From contig JAKATG010000009.1 of NCBI GenBank assembly GCA_021828105.1, positions 186,001 through 250,000 on the forward strand: a stretch of 64,000 bases of DNA, read 5' to 3'. Below the pieces are notes generated by a model, which was given only the letters and a program-made list of their open reading frames with translations, was not told the origin of the DNA and did no database searches. The translations under genes and the position numbers were made by a program. Origin of the DNA: Taklimakanibacter sp021828105 (GTDB taxonomy: Bacteria > Pseudomonadota > Alphaproteobacteria > Rhizobiales > Aestuariivirgaceae). Shown here piece after piece: positions 50,924-59,417 of this stretch; the stretch's first letter is position 1; the number at the start of each line of letters is the position of its first letter.

Positions 50924-52300
50924 TCAATATTGCTCGAAGCCGCGCTTCACTTCCCAATCGGTGATGCGCCGGTCATATTCGAACTGCTCCCATTTCGCCG
51001 TATGCACATAATGGTCGATGACATTGTCGCCGAAGGCGGAGCGCAGGAGTTTCGACTTGTCGAGAAGCTCCGTCGCCTCGCGCAGCGTCTTGGGGATCTC
51101 GCGCAATTTCTTCGACGTGTCATAGGCATCGCCGGAGAAGGCGGGCTCGAGCGCCATCTTCTTCTCGATGCCGTCGAGGCCGGCGGCGATCAGCGCCGCA
51201 AAAGCGAGATAGGGATTGAGATCGGCGCCGCCGACCCGGCATTCGACCCGGACCGCCTTCGTGTCGGCGCCGCACAGCCGGTAGCCCGCGGTGCGGTTGT
51301 CAAAACTCCAGATCGCCCGCGTCGGCGCGAAAGTGCCGGCCATGAAGCGCTTGTAGGAGTTGACATAGGGCGCCAGGAAATAGGTGATCTCGCTCGCATG
51401 GGCGAGAAGGCCTGCGAGATAGTGCTTCATCAGGGCCGACATGCCGTGATCCCCCTTGGGGTCATGGAACATCGAGCTCTTGCCGTCCAATGACCACAGG
51501 CTCTGATGGATATGGGACGAATTGCCGGCGAGGCCGTAATTCCATTTGGCCATGAAAGTGATGGCCTTGCCGAGCGACCAGGCGATCTCCTTGCACCCGT
51601 TTTTGAGGATGACATGCCGGTCGGCCATTTCGAGCGCCTCGGCATATTTGACATTGATCTCTTCCTGGCCCGGGCCCCATTCGCCCTTGGAATTCTCGAC
51701 CGGGATGCCGGCGCCGGCGATGCCGTTGCGGATCGCCCGCATGACATTCTCTTCCTTGGTCGTCTGCAGGACGTGATAGTCCTCGATGTAATAGCCGGCC
51801 GTCTTGAGATTGGCGTAGCTCTTGGCGTGAGCGCTCTCATAGCTCTCGTCGAACAGGAAGAATTCGAGCTCCGAGGCCATATAGGCCTTCATCTTCATCT
51901 TGGCGAGCCGCGCCAGCTGGCCTTTCAGGATGGTGCGCGGCGCATGCGGCAGGAGCGTATGGTCGTGATGGTCGAGCACGTCGCACAGCACCAGCGCCGT
52001 CTTGTCGAGCCAGGGCGTCGCCCGCATGGTGGCGAGGTCGGGCTTGATGACGAAATCGCCATAGCCCTTCTGCCAGCTCGCCGCCTTGTAACCCGGCACC
52101 GGCTCCATATCGATGTCGTCGGCGAGGAGATAGTTGCAGCCGTGCGTCTCCTCATAGGCGCCGTCGACGAAATATTGTGCATGGAAGCGCTTGCCCATGA
52201 GGCGTCCCTGCATGTCGGGAAACGCCGCGACGACCGTATCGATTGTGCCCGCGGCAACTTCTTTCTTGAGCTGGGCGAGCGTCAGCATGCCTTGAACCAT
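50924..52300 (-). CDS. Glutamine-synthetase-like gamma-glutamyl-amine ligase (PuuA/GlnA4-like)
   Basis: 458 residues with the GS beta-grasp and catalytic domains. Metal and ammonium-site region features seen are SELEFFLF, EWGPGQEEINVKYAEA and NSSHIHQSLW, plus RVECRVGGADLNPYLAFAA. The GPGQEEIN form and the short N-terminal part are typical of the GS-like enzymes that glutamylate putrescine, ethanolamine or other amines rather than ammonia. ATP-dependent and cytoplasmic. It is surrounded by an ethanolamine-permease-like gene upstream and alcohol/aldehyde dehydrogenase genes downstream, which favours an amino alcohol as substrate. Confidence 0.85.
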   Translation of the reverse strand: MVQGMLTLAQLKKEVAAGTIDTVVAAFPDMQGRLMGKRFHAQYFVDGAYEETHGCNYLLADDIDMEPVPGYKAASWQKGYGDFVIKPDLATMRATPWLDKTALVLCDVLDHHDHTLLPHAPRTILKGQLARLAKMKMKAYMASELEFFLFDESYESAHAKSYANLKTAGYYIEDYHVLQTTKEENVMRAIRNGIAGAGIPVENSKGEWGPGQEEINVKYAEALEMADRHVILKNGCKEIAWSLGKAITFMAKWNYGLAGNSSHIHQSLWSLDGKSSMFHDPKGDHGMSALMKHYLAGLLAHASEITYFLAPYVNSYKRFMAGTFAPTRAIWSFDNRTAGYRLCGADTKAVRVECRVGGADLNPYLAFAALIAAGLDGIEKKMALEPAFSGDAYDTSKKLREIPKTLREATELLDKSKLLRSAFGDNVIDHYVHTAKWEQFEYDRRITDWEVKRGFEQY

Positions 52301-52319
52301 TTTTGTCCTCTTGATTACG

Positions 52320-52355
52320 CAAATGAAAAGCGGCGCGAGGCCCTCCCCGCGCCGC
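52320..52355 (-). terminator. Intrinsic terminator after the EAT-type permease gene
   Basis: An 8-bp stem (GCGGCGCG / CGCGCCGC) with a 10-nt loop (52330-52355) is followed on the minus strand by CTTTTCATTT. It lies between the permease and ligase genes, so it probably reduces read-through. The ligase-ADH set may also have its own promoter. Confidence 0.6.
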
Positions 52356-52367
52356 CGTCGTCGTCCG

Positions 52368-54014
52368 TCATGCTTTGGCGCGATGCTCCATCGCGAATTC
52401 CTCCTCGGGCGAGAGGATGAGCTTGTGGCGCCCGACAGCGGCGAAATAGATGATCGCCACGATGAACCACACGCCGACCCAGAACACGCCTTTGTAGAAG
52501 AGCGGGTCCCAGATCTGGTAGTACAGAGTCACCAGGCCGATGATGATCGTGGCCACAGCGCCCGGGATACCGAGCGGGCTCACATAGGGCCTCTCGATAT
52601 GGGGCTGGTTCTTCCGGAGCAGGATAAAGGAGATTGCCTGCAGGATGTAGGAGAACATGGCGCCGAATACCGCCATGTTGAGCAGCACCACACCGATGGC
52701 CGAGCCGGCATTTTCGCCGAGCGCGAACCAGATCACCAGCATGATCGCCAACCCGACAAGGGCGCCGACGATCATCGCGATATACGGCGTCTTGTAGCTG
52801 TCATGCGTGATCGACAGGCCCTTGGGGAAATAGCCCGCCCGCGACAGCGAGTAGACCTGCCGGCCCATCGCGAAGACGATCGTGTGGAAACTCGCAATGA
52901 GACCGACAAGCGCAATCAAACCGAGTGCCTTTGCGCCTACGCCGCCGAAGATCGCCCGGAACCCGTCGAGCAAGGGCTCGCCCGACGTGCCGAGCTTATG
53001 CGCGCCCACTCCGATGACTGCGGGATTGAGCAGCACGATCATGAAGGCAGAGACGACAAGCGTCAGCATGCCGAGCAATATGCCCTTCGGCATGTCGCGC
53101 TTGGGATCGACCGATTCTTCCGCCGCCAGCGGCAATTGCTCGATGGCAAGGAACAGCCACACCGCAAAGGGCAAGGTGGCCAGCACACCGGAGAAACCGA
53201 ACGGGAAGTAGGGTCCGTTGCCATTGGCGAGTTCGTTCGAAGTCTTTGCTGCCGCCTGAAGTTCGGGCGAAAGCGTGCCGTATTGCGCCGCCGTGAGAGT
53301 GACCTCCGTCGCGTCCGCGGCTGCACCGGTCACCAGGGCCGCAATATCCGCCGGCAAGGTCGCAACGGCGCCTTTCAGCGCATCCAGCGGGACTGTGGCG
53401 CTCTGGATATCAGGCGCGATATTGAGGGCCCAGCGGCTGAAGTCCATGTTCGGGATGGCGCTGAACCAGAAGAAGACGAGCACCGCCAGCGACAGGAGCG
53501 TGACGATGAGGGTCACCCTGAAGGACAAGGCGACGCCGAAGATGTTGAGCGCCAGGAAGACGACATAGGTGATGATCCACCACACCGGCTGCATCGCAGC
53601 CGGCGTCTCGAAGATGCCGGTCAGATAGGAGCCGATGAAGAAGGCGATGACGGCGGGCGTCACCACATATTCGACATTCTCGCAGAGGCCGGTGATGAAG
53701 CCGCCCCACGGCCCCATGGCGGTGCGGCCGAAAGAATAGGCCGCCCCCGTATGCGGCAGCGCCGGCGACATCTCGGCGATGCAGAAGACGAGGCCGATAT
53801 ACATGATGGCGATGATGATGCCCGCCACCAGCATGCCGCCCCAGCCGCCGGTTGCGAAGCCGAAGTTCCAGCCGGAGAAATGGCCGGAGATGACGGCGCC
53901 GACACCCAGCGCCCACAATGACCAGATCCCCGCATAGCGCTGGAGATGCCGCTTCTCGAAATAACTGGCGTCGGCTTTCTTGTAGCTGACGCCACCGCTC
54001 TCAGTCTGAGCCAT
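52368..54014 (-). CDS. APC-family permease, ethanolamine-permease (EAT)-like
   Basis: About 548 residues with 12 predicted membrane helices. The N-terminal region (VGAVISGHFSGWNFGFATGG, then WGGMLVAG) strongly resembles ethanolamine permeases, and LAIEQLPLAAEE in helix 6 is also family-like. An insert of roughly 60-70 residues before that helix makes it longer than the usual 450-490. Start 54014 has AGGAGG 6 nt upstream. Expected to import ethanolamine or a related amino alcohol for the ligase-dehydrogenase set downstream. Confidence 0.8.
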   Translation of the reverse strand: MAQTESGGVSYKKADASYFEKRHLQRYAGIWSLWALGVGAVISGHFSGWNFGFATGGWGGMLVAGIIIAIMYIGLVFCIAEMSPALPHTGAAYSFGRTAMGPWGGFITGLCENVEYVVTPAVIAFFIGSYLTGIFETPAAMQPVWWIITYVVFLALNIFGVALSFRVTLIVTLLSLAVLVFFWFSAIPNMDFSRWALNIAPDIQSATVPLDALKGAVATLPADIAALVTGAAADATEVTLTAAQYGTLSPELQAAAKTSNELANGNGPYFPFGFSGVLATLPFAVWLFLAIEQLPLAAEESVDPKRDMPKGILLGMLTLVVSAFMIVLLNPAVIGVGAHKLGTSGEPLLDGFRAIFGGVGAKALGLIALVGLIASFHTIVFAMGRQVYSLSRAGYFPKGLSITHDSYKTPYIAMIVGALVGLAIMLVIWFALGENAGSAIGVVLLNMAVFGAMFSYILQAISFILLRKNQPHIERPYVSPLGIPGAVATIIIGLVTLYYQIWDPLFYKGVFWVGVWFIVAIIYFAAVGRHKLILSPEEEFAMEHRAKA

Positions 54015-54086
54015 AGTTCCCTCCTGTATATGCGCCGGGCTCACGCCACGGCCCCCACTCCCAACTCGCTCGCAGTGTTCTTATTG

Positions 54087-54112
54087 GGCGGCGCCCCGAG
54101 CGAGGCGCCGCC
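54087..54112 (-). terminator. Hairpin between the two permease genes
   Basis: A perfect 9-bp GC stem (GGCGGCGCC / GGCGCCGCC) with an 8-nt loop lies 10 nt after the stop of the upstream permease gene. There is no T-run; it could act as terminator or mRNA stabiliser. Confidence 0.45.
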
Positions 54113-54122
54113 TTGTTGGATG

Positions 54123-55877
54123 TTACGCTCCAGCCCGTTCTCCGACGGCCGCCTCGGCCGCGGCGATCTCGGCCCGGCGCCTGGCGATCTCATCACCGAT
54201 CGGCGGTCCGGCGAAGCGCTTGCCGCGCAGCACGAAGAGCAGTGCCGCCATGACGATCGCCACCACGACCGCCGCCCACAAGCCGAACTGACTCTCGGGA
54301 TCGCGCCAGAAATAATAGACCGCGAGAACGGTCAGCACCCCGAAGACGGCGCCGACCGGCATCTTGTTCTCCATGGCGAACCAGAAGGCGGTGAGCGCCA
54401 GGATCATGAGCACGATCAGATAGCCGACCTTCTCTTGCGGCGGCTGCACGCCGACGAAGATCAGGAGAGCGCAGCCGAGGATGGCGAGGACCGCCACCGG
54501 GATCGAGGCGCCCTTGAGGTTGAACGGTCCCTTGTTCGTCCATTCGCCGCCGAGCTCGCCTTTCAGCGCAGCACCGATCGGCATGAGATAGGACAGATAG
54601 AGGAACACCGCGCAGCCCGTCGACAGCACCAGGAAGGCGCCGCCATAGAGTGTGGCGATGATCGACAGCACGCCGCCGACCCAGATCGCCGCTCCCGGCG
54701 TGCGGTAGACCGGGCTCACCTTCTTCAGCGTTTCCGACATCGGCACGCCGCCGTCACGCGCGAAGGCATAGAGCATGCGCGAGCAGGAGGTGAGGCCGGC
54801 CAGCGCACACAGGAAGTTCGACACCACGATGCCGATGATGATCAGCGCCTTGAGCCAGAACCACATGGTCGACGTCTGGATCAGCCAGTTGAACGAGGCC
54901 CAGCCCTGTTTCGCCGCCGCGGTCACGCCGTCGGTGACGGTGCCGGTGGCCGTGTCGGTCTGGTCGGGCAGCGCCAGAACCATGGCGCAGACCATGAAAT
55001 AGCCGAACAGGAACGACCAGAACACCGAGCGCACCATGCCTTTCGGCACTTCGCGCTGGGCGTTGCGCGTCTCTTCCGACGTATGGGCGGAGGCATCGAA
55101 GCCGGTGATCGTATAGACGGCGTGCAGAAGGCCGAGCGCTACCACATAGAGGAAGACATTGGCCTGCGGCCACACGCCGCCGCCGGCATCGCCGGTAAAA
55201 TTGGTGAAGGTGAACAGCCGGCCGAAATCGAGCGACGGGGCGAAGGCAAGCAGCGCCAGCGTCAGCACGACCGCGGTCGCCAGGATGATATAGCCGCTCC
55301 AGTCGGTGAGGATGGTCGTCAGCCTCAGGAAATAGTGGTTGAGCGTGGCCTGGACGATCGTCACCACGGTGATGAAGATGGTCTGGATCCACCAGCCGGT
55401 CGAGAACTCGCCCGCCGGCACCCAGGATGAGACGTCCATGCCCAGCACCTGCGCCAGAAACAGATCGCGCGTCAGGTTGAACAGGCCGAAATTAACCGAC
55501 GAGACAACGAACAGGAGGCCGAGCAGGTTGAACCACGCCGCCGCCCAGCCGAAGCCGCGGCCGCCCAGGATCGACGACCAGTGATAGATGCCGCCCGCCG
55601 TCGGATAGGACGAGGCGACCTGGCCCATGGCGAAGGCCACCAGAAGCGCGAAGAGCGAGCCCAAGGGCCAGATATAGCCGATCGATCCGCCGCCGCCGGC
55701 GCTGAGCGCCGCCGGGAAGGCGGTGATGCCGCCGGCGACGATGCAGATGATGGCAAAGGAGATGGCGAAATTCTGGAACGGGCCCATGCGCCGGGTCAGC
55801 TCCTGCGCATAGCCCATGCCATGCAGGACCTTCACGTCCTCTCGGTGATCCGAGTCAGAATAGTCTTTAGGGGTCAT
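54123..55877 (-). CDS. APC-family amino acid/choline-type permease
   Basis: About 584 residues with 12-14 membrane helices. The start region (LTRRMGPFQNFAISFAIICI) and ASSYPTAGGIYHWSSILGG are typical of the amino acid/choline transporter (GABA permease, BAT1-like) branch. Start 55877 has GGAGG 8 nt upstream; the longer frame to 55997 enters the preceding gene. Second carrier of the operon; possible substrates are choline, GABA or other small amines. Confidence 0.82.
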   Translation of the reverse strand: MTPKDYSDSDHREDVKVLHGMGYAQELTRRMGPFQNFAISFAIICIVAGGITAFPAALSAGGGGSIGYIWPLGSLFALLVAFAMGQVASSYPTAGGIYHWSSILGGRGFGWAAAWFNLLGLLFVVSSVNFGLFNLTRDLFLAQVLGMDVSSWVPAGEFSTGWWIQTIFITVVTIVQATLNHYFLRLTTILTDWSGYIILATAVVLTLALLAFAPSLDFGRLFTFTNFTGDAGGGVWPQANVFLYVVALGLLHAVYTITGFDASAHTSEETRNAQREVPKGMVRSVFWSFLFGYFMVCAMVLALPDQTDTATGTVTDGVTAAAKQGWASFNWLIQTSTMWFWLKALIIIGIVVSNFLCALAGLTSCSRMLYAFARDGGVPMSETLKKVSPVYRTPGAAIWVGGVLSIIATLYGGAFLVLSTGCAVFLYLSYLMPIGAALKGELGGEWTNKGPFNLKGASIPVAVLAILGCALLIFVGVQPPQEKVGYLIVLMILALTAFWFAMENKMPVGAVFGVLTVLAVYYFWRDPESQFGLWAAVVVAIVMAALLFVLRGKRFAGPPIGDEIARRRAEIAAAEAAVGERAGA

Positions 55878-55909
55878 TGTTGTTTCCTCCACGATCCTTT
55901 GTAGTGTTC

Positions 55910-56707
55910 CTATGAACTCGATCGCATCCTCACTGTTGTCGGTGGAAAGATCCGCGCCACGGCCTCGGCGAGAATAGCCGCGAGCCGTGCCGTCCACTGC
56001 GCCTGCCCCGCTTCATGGCTGATGAGATCGTTGCGGATCTCCAGCATGACGTGATAAAGGCCGCGCGCCCCGCCATGCAGATTGAGCGTATGGCAGACGC
56101 CGTCCTCCGGCCCATAGGGCTCGTTGCGCTTCACCACGATGTCCTTCAGCCGACCGGCGAGGCCGAGCACCAGATCGGCAAGGCGGGCATCGCGGTCATG
56201 CAGGACGCCGAGGTCGAGATGCCGGCGCTTGCCCTTATAGGTCGGGGTGAAGCTGTGCATGGTGACGAGAAGCGAGGCCGCGCCCTCTGCGGCCCGCTGG
56301 TCGAGAAACCGCGACACCGCGTCATGGAAAGGACGATAGATGCCGCGGATGCGGGCGAGGCGCGCCTCGGGCGCCAGGTTCTCGTTGCCCGGGATGCGGG
56401 TAGTCTCGCTTACGACCGGCATGGCATCGGGTGATTCGGGCGGCCGGTTGCAGTCATAGGCGAGGCGCGAATAGCGCTGCAGTACGAGCGGCGCGTCGAG
56501 CGCTTGCGAAAGACCCCGCGCCACGGCTTCGGCGCCGATGTCCCAGGCGATATGGCGGGTGAGGTCCTCCGGCGGAAGGCCCAAGGATCCCAATGACTTG
56601 GGGATGACCTTGCCGGCATGCTCGCAAATCAGCACGACCGGCGACGGCCCGTTCTCATTGACGACGATAACCGGCTCGCCCTCATCGGGGCGAAGCAGCC
56701 CTCTCAT
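55910..56707 (-). CDS. N-formylglutamate amidohydrolase family protein
   Basis: About 265 residues. FGase-family features are VLICEHAGKVIPKSLG near the N-terminus, HIAWDIGAEAVARGLSQAL, SRLAYDCNRPP, VTMHSFTPTYKG and the C-terminal EIRNDLI. Known members remove formyl from N-formylglutamate. In an operon with a gamma-glutamyl ligase it could instead cleave a glutamyl amide, which is inference. The start at 56707 (MRGLLRPDEG) is chosen because the longer frame would run into the divergent regulator gene; an ATG at 56743 is also possible. Confidence 0.8.
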   Translation of the reverse strand: MRGLLRPDEGEPVIVVNENGPSPVVLICEHAGKVIPKSLGSLGLPPEDLTRHIAWDIGAEAVARGLSQALDAPLVLQRYSRLAYDCNRPPESPDAMPVVSETTRIPGNENLAPEARLARIRGIYRPFHDAVSRFLDQRAAEGAASLLVTMHSFTPTYKGKRRHLDLGVLHDRDARLADLVLGLAGRLKDIVVKRNEPYGPEDGVCHTLNLHGGARGLYHVMLEIRNDLISHEAGQAQWTARLAAILAEAVARIFPPTTVRMRSSS

Positions 56708-56787
56708 GGAGATTGAACTCCCCTGTCCCTCTGGAACGATCATTTCAGATTGCCTATACGCTGTCAAATTCGTTACAAGACCTGTGC

Positions 56788-57672
56788 ATGACGCCGAGGG
56801 CACAATCCAAATCGCAAACCGTCGCCGAGCGCATAAGGCTCGGATCCACCCGGCTGACGCCGGCCGAGCACAAGCTCGCCAATGCGCTTCTCGCCAACTA
56901 TCCGGTGGCCGGGCTGTCGAGCATCACCGAATTCGCCAAGGCGGCGAAGGTCTCGACGCCCACCGCCTTGCGGCTCGCCAAGAAACTGGGCTTTGCCGGC
57001 TTTCCCTCCTTCCAGGCGGCTTTGCGCGGCGAGGTTTCGGCGCAATTGCAGGACCCGATCGCCCGTCATCAGCGCTGGTCCAAGGATGCGCCTGACGCCC
57101 ATGTGCTCAACCGTTTCGCCGATGCGGTGATGGAGAATCTGCGCGGCTCCCTCAAGCTCGTCGACCACCGGAGCTTCGATGGCATCGCCGACCTGATCGC
57201 CGACCACCATCAGGCCGTGCACATCGTCGGCGGCCGCATCACCATGCCGCTCGCCGAATATTTCCACACCCATCTTCACATGATCAGGCCGCATGTCACG
57301 CTGATGCCGGCATCGCCCGCCGCCTGGCCGCAATATCTCCTCAACATGAAGCGCGGCGATGTGCTCATCGCCTTCGATGTCCGCCGCTATGACCAGCGTC
57401 TCGCCGAATTCGCAGACCTGGCGCATCGGCGCAAGGTCAGGATCGTGCTGTTCACCGACCAGTGGATGTCGCCCATCGCCGGGATTGCAACCCATGCCTT
57501 TCCGTTGCGCATCGATGCGCCGTCGGGCTGGGACTCCAATGTCGCGACCCTGTTCATGATCGAGGCGCTGATCGCCGACATCGTCGATCGCCGCTGGCCC
57601 GAAACGGAACAGCGCATCCGCGAGCTCGAGGGCCTGACCAGCGCGGCAGGACGTTTGCGCCGCAATTTATGA
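56788..57672 (+). CDS. RpiR/MurR family transcriptional regulator
   Basis: About 294 residues. N-terminal HTH_6 (LTPAEHKLANALLANYPVAG, then AAKVSTPTALRLAKKLGFAG) is followed by a SIS domain from about residue 120 (VHIVGGRITMPLAEYFHTHL). SIS domains usually sense phosphosugars, but this branch also controls amine and amino acid catabolism. It is divergent from the FGase-permease-ligase operon across about 80 bp and 87 nt upstream of the choline-dehydrogenase-like gene; it likely controls one or both. Confidence 0.85.
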   Translation: MTPRAQSKSQTVAERIRLGSTRLTPAEHKLANALLANYPVAGLSSITEFAKAAKVSTPTALRLAKKLGFAGFPSFQAALRGEVSAQLQDPIARHQRWSKDAPDAHVLNRFADAVMENLRGSLKLVDHRSFDGIADLIADHHQAVHIVGGRITMPLAEYFHTHLHMIRPHVTLMPASPAAWPQYLLNMKRGDVLIAFDVRRYDQRLAEFADLAHRRKVRIVLFTDQWMSPIAGIATHAFPLRIDAPSGWDSNVATLFMIEALIADIVDRRWPETEQRIRELEGLTSAAGRLRRNL

Positions 57673-57759
57673 CGCATTGCGCGCGGCCTTGCTCCGTGCC
57701 ATCCACTACCCTTGCGCGTCACAAAAACATAACCGGGACACGCCGTCAGGGGAGTTCAA

Positions 57760-59415
57760 ATGGAGTCGTTCGACTTCATCATCATCGGGTCGGGCTCGGC
57801 CGGTTCCGCCATGGCCTATCGCCTGTCGGAAGACGGCCGCCACAGCGTGCTCGTACTCGAATATGGCGGCACCGACATCGGTCCCCTGATCCAGATGCCC
57901 TCGGCACTCTCCTATCCCATGAACATGTCGACCTATGATTGGGGCTTCGTGGCCGAGCCCGAGCCGGCGCTCGGCGGCCGCCGCCTGGTGACGCCGCGCG
58001 GCAAGGTCATCGGCGGCTCGTCCTCGATCAACGGCATGGTCTATGTCAGGGGCCACGCGAAGGATTTCGACACCTGGGAAGAGATGGGCGCCAAGGGCTG
58101 GGGCTTTCGCCATGTGCTGCCCTACTACAAGCGGATGGAATCCTCGCATGGCGGCGAGGAAGGCTGGCGCGGCAGCGATGGTCCGCTGCATGTCACGCGC
58201 GGGAGCCAGAAGAATCCGCTCTACCGGGCTTTCGTCGAAGCCGGCCGCCAGGCGGGCTATCCCGTCACCGAGGACTACAATGGAAGCCGGCAGGAAGGTT
58301 TTGGCGCCATGGAGCGCACCATCTGGCGCGGCCGGCGCTGGTCGGCGGCCAATGCCTATTTGCGCCCTGCGCTCAAGCGCTCCCATGTCAAGCTCACGAC
58401 CCGCGCTTTCGTGCGCCGCATCCTCCTCGACGGCAAGCGCGCCACCGGCGTCGAATATGAGAGGGGCGGCGAGATCTTGCGGGCCGAAGCGCGCCGCGAG
58501 GTCGTCCTGGCGGCGAGCGCCATCAATTCACCCAAGCTTCTGCAGCTTTCCGGCATCGGCGATCCCGACCATCTCAAATCGATCGGTGTGGCACCGCTGC
58601 ACGACCTGCCGGGCGTGGGTCAGAATCTGCAGGATCATCTCGAAGTCTATTTCCAGATGGAATCGCTCAAACCCGTATCGCTGCTGCCGAGCCTCAATCT
58701 CTTCGCCAAGGGCCTCATCGGGCTCGAATGGCTGCTGTTCAAGACCGGTCTCGGCGCCACCAATCACTTCGAAAGCTGCGGCTTCATCCGCTCATCGGCC
58801 GGCGTCGAATATCCCGATATCGAATATCACTTCCTGCCCATTGCCATCCGCTATGACGGCAAGGCCGCGGCCTCGGGCCATTCCTTTCAGGTCCATGTCG
58901 GGCCGATGCGCTCGAAATCGCGCGGCTTCGTCAAGGCACGCTCGGGCGAGCCGCGCGAGGCCCCGGTCATCAGGTTCAATTACATGTCGCATCCCGACGA
59001 CTGGATGGAGTTCCGCACCGCAATGCGCTTGACGCGCGAGATCTTCGAGCAGGAAGCGCTCAAGCCTTATAAGGGTCGCGAGATCCAGCCGGGGGCGCAT
59101 CTCAAGAGCGATGCCGAGCTCGACGGCTTCATCCGCGATCATTGCGAGAGCGCTTTCCATCCTTGCGGCACCTGCCGCATGGGCGAGCCTTCCGACCGCC
59201 TGGCGGTGGTCGATCCTTTGTGCCGCGTCATCGGCATCGAGCGCTTGCGTGTCGCCGATTCATCGATCATGCCGCGGATCACCAACGGCAATCTCAACGG
59301 GCCGTCGATCCTGATCGGCGAGAAGGCGTCCGACTACATTCTGGGCCGCGATCCGCTGCCGCCTTCCAACCAGGAACCGTGGATCAATCCGGACTGGAGG
59401 ACGAGCCAAAGGTAA
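57760..59415 (+). CDS. GMC oxidoreductase, choline dehydrogenase (BetA)-like
   Basis: 551 residues. FAD-binding IIIGSGSAGSAMAYRL at the N-terminus, GMC signature 1 (RGKVIGGSSSINGMVY), signature 2 (AINSPKLLQLSGIG), and active-site His in HPCGTCRMG and in TNGNLNGPS (Asn here) near the C-terminus. Length and motifs match BetA-like choline dehydrogenases. It would oxidise choline or another alcohol, feeding electrons to the membrane. No betB or betI gene is adjacent, so the substrate assignment is tentative. Confidence 0.85.
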   Translation: MESFDFIIIGSGSAGSAMAYRLSEDGRHSVLVLEYGGTDIGPLIQMPSALSYPMNMSTYDWGFVAEPEPALGGRRLVTPRGKVIGGSSSINGMVYVRGHAKDFDTWEEMGAKGWGFRHVLPYYKRMESSHGGEEGWRGSDGPLHVTRGSQKNPLYRAFVEAGRQAGYPVTEDYNGSRQEGFGAMERTIWRGRRWSAANAYLRPALKRSHVKLTTRAFVRRILLDGKRATGVEYERGGEILRAEARREVVLAASAINSPKLLQLSGIGDPDHLKSIGVAPLHDLPGVGQNLQDHLEVYFQMESLKPVSLLPSLNLFAKGLIGLEWLLFKTGLGATNHFESCGFIRSSAGVEYPDIEYHFLPIAIRYDGKAAASGHSFQVHVGPMRSKSRGFVKARSGEPREAPVIRFNYMSHPDDWMEFRTAMRLTREIFEQEALKPYKGREIQPGAHLKSDAELDGFIRDHCESAFHPCGTCRMGEPSDRLAVVDPLCRVIGIERLRVADSSIMPRITNGNLNGPSILIGEKASDYILGRDPLPPSNQEPWINPDWRTSQR

Positions 59416-59417
59416 GC

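Noticed and set aside
48275..51493. A 1072-codon plus-strand open frame.
   Set aside because: It is the mirror of the Fe-ADH, ALDH and ligase genes on the minus strand. The product is Arg/His/Asp-rich with no domain, a usual artefact of high-GC third positions.
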